From positions 1 to 64,000 of the forward strand of contig NZ_KE340379.1 in the NCBI RefSeq assembly GCF_000413935.1: a stretch of DNA of 64,000 nt. The letters run 5' to 3'. Origin of the DNA: Acinetobacter colistiniresistens (lineage in GTDB: Bacteria > Pseudomonadota > Gammaproteobacteria > Pseudomonadales > Moraxellaceae). Under the pieces are notes generated by a model. The model was given only the letters and a program-made list of their open reading frames with translations, was not told the DNA's origin and ran no database searches. The position numbers and the translations under genes are program-made. The number at the start of each line of letters is the position of its first letter. Position 1 is the stretch's first letter. Positions 58,286-64,000 of this stretch are shown one piece after another.

Positions 58286-61162
58286 ATGACAGTACAAAGC
58301 GAATATCAACTTGAAAATGAACTGATTGCACAACTGCAAGGACTGGGCTATGCAACCGTTACCATCAAGGATGAACGCCAACTACTGTCTAATCTCAAAA
58401 CACAAATTGAACGTGCCAACAGACTAGCGCCACTGTCAGAAACGGAATGGAAGCAGGTCATTAGCTTTCTCAATACAGGCACTGTATTTGAACGAGCTAA
58501 AAACCTACGTGACCAGTTTCCTGTTAAATTTGATGATGGTTCAAGCAAGCACATTTTCTTTTTATCAGATGACCCAAGCAAAAACCTATACCAAGTCACC
58601 AATCAAATCACGGTAGATCATCGTGATTTTAATGGTCGAACCAGCCGTTTTGATGTCACGCTCTTGGTAAATGGTTTACCTTTGGTGCAGATCGAGCTGA
58701 AAAAACGAGGCATGGAAATTGCCGAAGCTTTCAATCAAACGCAACGCTATATTCGTGAAGCTTATTGGGCAGGGCAAGGACTATTTGGTTTTATTCAGCT
58801 GTTTGTCATTAGTAATGGTGCAAATACTCGCTATTATTCTAATGGTACAACTGGGATTGAATTTGCCTTTCCGTGGGCAGATGTTGCCAATAAACATATC
58901 AATGAAATTGTCGATTTTGCGGATGCATTTTTAAATCATCAGCATCTTACAGACATGCTGACCCAATACATGGTGATGTTGGAAACCAGTAAAAGTTTGA
59001 TGGTATTACGCCCATATCAAATTTATGCCGTGCAAAAGATTATTGCCCATGTACAAAATTCAGAACAAAATGGCTATATCTGGCATACCACAGGTTCAGG
59101 TAAAACACTGACATCATTTAAAGCCAGTCAGCTCATCATGAAGATGCCTGATGTAGAAAAGGTCTTGTTTGTGGTGGATCGTAATGACCTTGATACCCAG
59201 ACTTCACGCGAGTTTAATGCTTTTAAAGCGGATAGTGTAGATAGCACAGACAGTACGCATACTTTAGTGAAGCAACTCGATCAACGCCATGACAAACTGA
59301 TCGTGACCACCATTCAAAAGCTGAATCGTGCGATTAGTACAGACCGATATTTAGAACAGATCAATTATCTAAAAGACAAAAAAGTCGTATTCATTTTTGA
59401 TGAATGTCATCGTAGCCAATTTGGTGATACCCATCAAAACATAAAAAAGTTCTTTAGTAATGCGCAGATGTTTGGATTCACGGGAACACCGATCTTTGAG
59501 GAAAATAGTCAATCCAAAGCAGGTTTGAAACTCACCACAGATTATTTATTCAATCAGTGTTTGCATCAATATGTCATTGTAGATGCGATTCGAGACCGTA
59601 ACGTATTGCAGTTCCAAATAGATTATCGTGGCAAGTATACTGCTAAGGGTATGCAGAATAACCTCGATTATGACGAAGATGTTGAGGGGATTGACACCAA
59701 AGAGCTTTATGATAATCCACAACGATTAGAAATGATTGCCCGTTATATCGTTGAGACACATGACACTAAAACCAAAAACCGTGAATTTACGGCGATGTTT
59801 TGTGTCAGTTCAGTGGATACCTTAACGCAGTATTATGAACTGTTTGAAAAGGTACAAGCTGAGAAGCAACAACAAGATGAAGCGGAAGGTCGATTATTTA
59901 AACCTCTCACCATTGCAACTATTTTCTCATACGGTGCGAATGAAGCTGTTGAGAGCAACGACCAAAATGGATTGATTCAAGAAGAGTCAACAGATGCACC
60001 GAGCCAAATAAATCAGTCTAGTCGTGATAAATTGGATCGCTACATTGCCAATTATAATGCCCAGTTCGGCACGAATTATAATTCTGGTGACGGCTTCTAT
60101 GCCTACTACCGAGATATTGCAGATCGAGTCAAGAAAAAGCAGATTGATATTCTGTTGGTCGTAAATATGTTCCTGACGGGCTTTGATTCAAAGCCTTTGA
60201 ATACCTTGTATGTCGATAAGAACCTTAAATATCATGGTCTAATTCAGGCTTTTTCACGGACTAACCGTGTTTACAATGATAAAAAACCATTTGGGAACAT
60301 CATTAGCTTCCGTAACCTAAAACGTGCTACAGATGAAGCATTAGCATTATTTTCAAATAAAGAAGCACGGAAGACCGTTCTTGTCCCTAGCTTTGATGAA
60401 ATCAAACAAGATTATGAGCAAGCGGTTGAAAAGCTACTCAGTATTACGCCTGACTATCAAACAGTAGATGATTTAGTCACAGAAGATGAACAACTTGAAT
60501 TTATTAAAGCATTCCGTGAGGTCATGCGCTACAACGCCCAGCTACAAACCTTCATTGAGTATGATCAAGACGACACTAAGCTTGATAAACAGCACTTTGC
60601 GAATTTTGCATCTAAATATGCTGATCTCTGTCGAGCGATTCGGAAAACCACCAAAAAAGAAAAAGTTTCCGTGCTGGATGATGTCGATTTCCAATTGGAT
60701 TTGCTGCACAGTGACCGTATCAATGTGGGTTATATCCTGACACTGTTACAGATGGCAGTGAATGCTGAAACAGATGAGCAGCGTAAGAAATACGAAGCTC
60801 AAGTCCATGATCTGATTGGTAGTGATATTAGCTTGCATGACAAGCAAGATTTGATTCAAAAATTCATCGAAGAAAATATGCCAAAAATGATCAACGGGCA
60901 AAGCGTACAAGTGGCTTTTGCTCAGTTCTGGGATGCGGAAAAAGAACAAGCCTATCAGCATTTTTGTGAGCAAGAAAAGCTTAAACCTGAAGCAATGAAA
61001 CAGGTTTTAGATAATTATGAGTTTAATAAGCGCTTGCCGCGAAAGGAAGAGATGAAAGAGTTGCCAAACTACAAGATCAAGCTTTTTGAGCGGGACAGTG
61101 TATTATCCAATTTGTTAGTGAAAACACGACAGTTGATTGAGAAGTTTTATGTGGGGTTGTAG
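58286..61162 (+). CDS. hsdR: type I restriction endonuclease motor subunit HsdR
   Basis: 958 aa. The nuclease domain has RFDVTLLVNGLPLVQIELKK (Asp, Glu137, Lys139). The SF2 motor has Walker A HTTGSGKT at 267-274, DECHRS at 372 and GFTGTPIF, then motif VI QAFSRTNRVY. The C-terminal helical part contacts HsdM. It translocates DNA and cuts at collision sites. It stands 180 bases after the OB cassette in the same direction and may have its own promoter in that AT-rich gap. Confidence 0.96.
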   Translation: MTVQSEYQLENELIAQLQGLGYATVTIKDERQLLSNLKTQIERANRLAPLSETEWKQVISFLNTGTVFERAKNLRDQFPVKFDDGSSKHIFFLSDDPSKNLYQVTNQITVDHRDFNGRTSRFDVTLLVNGLPLVQIELKKRGMEIAEAFNQTQRYIREAYWAGQGLFGFIQLFVISNGANTRYYSNGTTGIEFAFPWADVANKHINEIVDFADAFLNHQHLTDMLTQYMVMLETSKSLMVLRPYQIYAVQKIIAHVQNSEQNGYIWHTTGSGKTLTSFKASQLIMKMPDVEKVLFVVDRNDLDTQTSREFNAFKADSVDSTDSTHTLVKQLDQRHDKLIVTTIQKLNRAISTDRYLEQINYLKDKKVVFIFDECHRSQFGDTHQNIKKFFSNAQMFGFTGTPIFEENSQSKAGLKLTTDYLFNQCLHQYVIVDAIRDRNVLQFQIDYRGKYTAKGMQNNLDYDEDVEGIDTKELYDNPQRLEMIARYIVETHDTKTKNREFTAMFCVSSVDTLTQYYELFEKVQAEKQQQDEAEGRLFKPLTIATIFSYGANEAVESNDQNGLIQEESTDAPSQINQSSRDKLDRYIANYNAQFGTNYNSGDGFYAYYRDIADRVKKKQIDILLVVNMFLTGFDSKPLNTLYVDKNLKYHGLIQAFSRTNRVYNDKKPFGNIISFRNLKRATDEALALFSNKEARKTVLVPSFDEIKQDYEQAVEKLLSITPDYQTVDDLVTEDEQLEFIKAFREVMRYNAQLQTFIEYDQDDTKLDKQHFANFASKYADLCRAIRKTTKKEKVSVLDDVDFQLDLLHSDRINVGYILTLLQMAVNAETDEQRKKYEAQVHDLIGSDISLHDKQDLIQKFIEENMPKMINGQSVQVAFAQFWDAEKEQAYQHFCEQEKLKPEAMKQVLDNYEFNKRLPRKEEMKELPNYKIKLFERDSVLSNLLVKTRQLIEKFYVGL

Positions 61163-61190
61163 TAAGGGTTTAGAATGACTTAAACCCTTA
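61163..61190. terminator. hairpin between hsdR and fic
   Basis: TAAGGGTTTA and TAAACCCTTA form a 10-bp stem with an 8-base loop; the fic stop lies inside it. The T-run is weak. Confidence 0.6.
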
Positions 61191-62304
61191 AATTTTGGAT
61201 TTGATACCTTGTATTTCTCCCACCACCTTCAAGTTTTATGATACAGCCTTTTTCCAATAAATCAGTCAGGTGGCGAGTTGCCGTTGCTCGGCTAACTTTA
61301 GCCACTTTCTGATATTGTGAAGCACTGATGCCATGCTCAAAGCCATTTTCCCCACCATCAAGCAGTCGATTTAAAACTTTACGCTGCCCCTCATGTAAAT
61401 CCACTTCCGAAAAAACCTGCCAAAACGTACTTTTTCGAAGCGTCCTTTCAATACGCTTTAATGTCTGCTCAAGGCTTTCATTGAGTGCCTGTAGAAACCA
61501 AAGTAACCAATCCGTAATATCAGAATCACTTTTTTGAGTGGCTTCAAGAATTTCATAATAACTCTTACGCTTATTTAGGATGACAGGTGACATTGCATAT
61601 AGACGAATACTTTGTTGATCCATCTGAGCTAAAGCCAAGTCAGTCAATGTACGGGTAATACGTCCATTACCATCATCAAAAGGATGGAGTGTCACAAACC
61701 ATAGGTGAGTAATTCCAGCCCGAATCAGTGGGTCAAGCAGGGTATTGTTTCTACTCGTATTAAACCACTGGATAAATTCATCCAAACGTTGTTCTAAAGC
61801 ATCTCGTGGCGGAGCTTCAAAATGTACAGTAGGGTAATCCATGCGCCCCGAGACAACCTGCATGGGTTCATGCCCTCGCAATTGTCCTATCCTAATACGT
61901 TGCATGGTCCAGTCAGTTTCATTAAATAGCCATTGATGCCACTGAAATAATCTTTCAACAGATAAGTCTTGTTCAAAATTATTTAAAGCGTCCAGCATGA
62001 TATTGGCTAGACCATCGGAACGTTCAGAACTTGGATAGGGCTGTTCCAGTGATACACCTAGACGTTTCGCCAGAGATGAACGAAGCGAATAAACATTCAG
62101 CGTTTCATTTTCGATAGCTGAAGATGAGACAAGATTGGCAATCAGGTTGTCTAGGGTAAGGTGTTCTTTTTCAGGATTATGCTGGCTTTGTCCAAGTAGG
62201 ATTCCAATTTTTTGATGAATGTGTCTGGTGAGAGGAAGGATATTTTCATCTTTCCATGTAAAGGTTGTCCAGTTAGGCTGTTTCCAAATCCAGTCATCAT
62301 ACAT
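61180..62304 (-). CDS. Fic-family AMPylase, class II, with DUF4172-type N-terminus
   Basis: 374 aa. The N-terminal region (WIWKQPNWTTFTW) is of DUF4172 type. The inhibitory motif SSAIEN at 61-66 fits (S/T)xxxE(G/N), with Glu65 blocking the active site. The catalytic motif HPFDDGNGR is at 207-215. A C-terminal winged-helix follows (VSRATATRHLTDLLEKG). Fic enzymes move AMP from ATP to protein hydroxyls. A palindrome overlaps its promoter, suggesting self-control through the DNA-binding domain. It is convergent with hsdR. Confidence 0.93.
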   Translation of the reverse strand: MYDDWIWKQPNWTTFTWKDENILPLTRHIHQKIGILLGQSQHNPEKEHLTLDNLIANLVSSSAIENETLNVYSLRSSLAKRLGVSLEQPYPSSERSDGLANIMLDALNNFEQDLSVERLFQWHQWLFNETDWTMQRIRIGQLRGHEPMQVVSGRMDYPTVHFEAPPRDALEQRLDEFIQWFNTSRNNTLLDPLIRAGITHLWFVTLHPFDDGNGRITRTLTDLALAQMDQQSIRLYAMSPVILNKRKSYYEILEATQKSDSDITDWLLWFLQALNESLEQTLKRIERTLRKSTFWQVFSEVDLHEGQRKVLNRLLDGGENGFEHGISASQYQKVAKVSRATATRHLTDLLEKGCIIKLEGGGRNTRYQIQNLRV

Positions 62305-62353
62305 ATTTGGTCATCCTCTGAAAGAGTGAAGAATGGGAGTGAGTAGATTGTAG

Positions 62354-62381
62354 TGTATATTCGACTCATTAAGTGAGTCAA
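62354..62381 (-). promoter_or_regulatory. fic promoter with overlapping operator palindrome
   Basis: On the minus strand TTGACT (62381-62376), a 16-base spacer and TATACA (62359-62354) stand ~50 bases before the fic ATG. GACTCA and TGAGTC (62363-62379) form a 6-bp inverted repeat covering the -35 end and spacer. Confidence 0.6.
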
Positions 62382-62501
62382 ATAAACTTATGATTCAGCG
62401 ATAGACGATGGCTAACATCAAGATATTGATATCTCGTTTTCCCCATTTCCAGTTGGTTCTATCCAAAGTTAATTAGACTTTATCGAATAAAAATATATTG
62501 A

Positions 62502-62963
62502 AAATTAACTGAGAAATTTGACGATAATCGAAATACTGATCTGCAAAGAAGCGTTGTATACGTCGATAAAATGATTGTGGTAAGCACTTTCTGGGAAAAG
62601 GCTACTCTCATTCATGCAGAATGCCAACAAGGATTGAGAGCTGGTGCTGATCGACTATCCCGACACTGGTATGACTTGGTAAAATTGGCTGGTCATGAGA
62701 GTGGACAAAAGGCTGTACTCAATCACGACCTTTTTAAAGATGTGGTTAAGCATAAGTCAATATTCTTTAATGCAAGTTATGCCAATTATGATCAATGCCT
62801 ACAGGGTAAGCTTGTGCTTATTCCAAATACAGATAGTTTAGGTGCCTTGAAAAAGGACTATCAGCAAATGGTTATATCTGGAATGCTGTATTGAACAATT
62901 CTTGACTTTGACAACATGATTGATTTAATTCGTGACATTGAAAAGAATATCAATGTGAAATAA
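62502..62963 (+). pseudogene. AbiEii/AbiGii toxin, C-terminal remnant with an internal stop
   Basis: The readable part from ATG 62571 has the C-terminal AbiEii pattern: STFWEKATLIHAE, RLSRHWYDLVKLA, HKSIFFNASYANY and LKKDYQQMV. The nucleotidyltransferase N-terminus (~180 residues) is missing. A TGA at 62892-62894 interrupts the frame, but the expected ending continues in the same frame (ILDFDNMIDLIRDIEKNI) up to a TAA at 62961-62963. No AbiEi antitoxin gene is seen. It is a dead toxin gene, evidence that the defence region has turned over. Confidence 0.85.
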
Positions 62964-63017
62964 TTAAATAACGTGATCTTGATGGTTTGAATCTTTTAGG
63001 ATTCAAACCATCATGTA

Positions 63018-64000
63018 CTAATTCTTCTGAAAACAAAACCTAGTCCAATCTGCCATCAAACTTTTACGTTTTTCTAAATAAGCTCCACGTAAATAAGCAG
63101 CTTCAACTTCATCAGGTAGTTTGTGTGCGAGAACATGCTCACAGACCTCTCTAGGGTAATCGGTCTTATCGGCTGACCAGTCACGGAATGTTGATCTGAA
63201 TCCATGTGTGGTAATCGTTCGATTTTGTTTAGGATCAATATAGCCTAAGCCATTTTCTTTAAGCTTTTGTTCGTGCATACGCTTGATCAATGTGGTTAAT
63301 GACATATCAGAAAGCATTTCACCAGTACGTGGAGCTGTAAATATGAAATCTTGTAGCTGAGTATGTTCTTGAATGGATTCAAGCAAAGTAATGGCTTCTT
63401 GAGATAGGGGAACACGATGTTCCTTTTCTGCTTTCATCCGTTCCTTAGGAATTATCCAGACCTTATTCTTAAAATCAATTTCTTGCCATTTAGCCCCAAA
63501 AATCTCACCAGAACGACAGGCGGTTAAAATCGCAAATTCCAGAGCTTTAGGTGAAATCCCTTTTTTCTGTCTTAGATGATGGATGAACTCAGCAACCTGT
63601 TCATAAGGCAGGGATGGATGTGGGCGTGATTCCAGCTTTAAGTTCCCCAGTATAGGTTCAAGATTGCCTTTCCATTCAGCAGGATTGTCCCCCACAAAAT
63701 ACCCCATAGCCTTAGCATAATCAAAAATGGTTTCTATCCGACCACGAATACGCTTGGCTGTTTCATTTTTTTCAATCCAGATTGGTTCAAGAACTGTTGC
63801 AATATCGACTTTGGTAATTGTTCCAACAATTAAGTCCCCTAGAGTTGGATAGATATAAGTTTCAAGGGTTGATGACCATTGCCCGATATGTTTCTGATTT
63901 TTGAGTTCAAGCGTTTTTTTGGCAATGACAACTTCTGCACATTCACGAAAGGTTTTAGCACGATGTTTCTGTATTTTTAAAGCATTAAGGCGTTCCTGTT
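63018..64000 (-). CDS. P4-type tyrosine integrase, N-terminus outside the window
   Basis: At least 327 residues are visible on the minus strand and the frame is open to the window edge. The SAM-like core-binding domain (TFRECAEVVIAKKTLELKN) precedes the catalytic domain with Arg in LTACRSGEIFG, a Lys in PKERMKAEKEH, His-x2-Arg in THGFRSTFRDW, His in LAHKLPDEVE and the Tyr in AAYLRGAYLEKR. It would recombine a tRNA att site. It points into the island, so the island border or a partner att site lies to the right. Confidence 0.95.
   Translation of the reverse strand, partial: QERLNALKIQKHRAKTFRECAEVVIAKKTLELKNQKHIGQWSSTLETYIYPTLGDLIVGTITKVDIATVLEPIWIEKNETAKRIRGRIETIFDYAKAMGYFVGDNPAEWKGNLEPILGNLKLESRPHPSLPYEQVAEFIHHLRQKKGISPKALEFAILTACRSGEIFGAKWQEIDFKNKVWIIPKERMKAEKEHRVPLSQEAITLLESIQEHTQLQDFIFTAPRTGEMLSDMSLTTLIKRMHEQKLKENGLGYIDPKQNRTITTHGFRSTFRDWSADKTDYPREVCEHVLAHKLPDEVEAAYLRGAYLEKRKSLMADWTRFCFQKN

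Larger units (their letters stand above)
43263..64000. mobile_element. genomic island behind tRNA-Ser, right end outside the window
   Basis: The block starts at tRNA-Ser. It carries a P4-type integrase, an AlpA-like regulator, a YagK/YfjJ protein, a DUF932/YqaJ/RDF-like module, a type I restriction system and remains of an abortive-infection gene. Its genes are more AT-rich than the core, especially 43.9-46.5 kb and 54.5-58.1 kb. No second copy of the tRNA 3' end was found within the window, so the right att site should lie beyond 64000. The integrase could alternatively belong to a border on that side. Confidence 0.75.

Noticed and set aside
43263..64000. Search for CRISPR arrays, insertion sequences and a second copy of the tRNA-Ser 3' end
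   Set aside because: No regularly spaced repeats, no transposase gene and no duplicate of the tRNA end were seen within the window.

Overview
The window reads as chromosomal DNA of an Acinetobacter species (Moraxellaceae, Gammaproteobacteria). Support comes from the AT-rich composition and from the gene content and order: a BapA/Bap-type giant adhesin, carA-carB-greA, yhbY divergent from rlmE-ftsH-folP, then ttcA, an SCP2 protein, an MltF-like transglycosylase and greB. The species cannot be fixed from sequence reading alone.

Positions 1-43262 are ordinary core or shell genome. They open with the C-terminal 1.48 kaa of a type-I-secreted adhesin. Next come a toroid protein paired with a CapA-like metallophosphatase, a metzincin-type lipoprotein, a Cys-less alkyltransferase-like protein, UspA and a CatB-type acetyltransferase. 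greA and carAB (carbamoyl phosphate synthesis) follow, with a recognisable promoter and leader hairpin upstream of carA. After an LEA-like 11-mer-repeat protein comes the RNA and protease group yhbY/rlmE/ftsH, then folP and a run of envelope genes: a SIMPL protein, a vWA lipoprotein, a hydrolase lipoprotein, a DMT exporter behind a leader-ORF/terminator, pnuC, glpQ-like, an EptA-like enzyme, an orphan RND pump, mgtE, a DUF4112 protein, htpX and two lytic transglycosylases. The core ends with ttcA, the SCP2 gene, greB and tRNA-Ser(UGA). Many units are closed by strong intrinsic terminators. A cluster of four DnaA-box-like 9-mers sits beside a very AT-rich stretch upstream of ttcA.

Positions 43263-64000 form a genomic island that begins directly behind tRNA-Ser and runs past the window end, where a P4-type tyrosine integrase is cut off. 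It has three parts. The first is a mobility/replication and recombination part: an 846-aa orphan protein whose C-terminal part resembles the neighbouring YagK/YfjJ (inovirus Gp2-like, HUH-like) protein, a zinc-ribbon membrane protein, DUF932, a YqaJ-type exonuclease, an RDF-like protein and an AlpA-type regulator. The second is a type I restriction-modification operon, hsdM-hsdS-(three accessory genes)-hsdR. The third is a Fic AMPylase with its inhibitory motif and a broken AbiEii toxin gene.

The most unusual feature is the cassette between hsdS and hsdR. It encodes three proteins that share one C-terminal OB-fold-like domain. One is fused to a PD-(D/E)XK/DUF559-like nuclease domain, a coiled coil and a membrane segment. 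One has two membrane segments. The third has a signal peptide that is put out of frame by a 7-A run. This looks like a membrane-associated accessory module of a type I restriction system and is the best candidate here for an undescribed defence arrangement.
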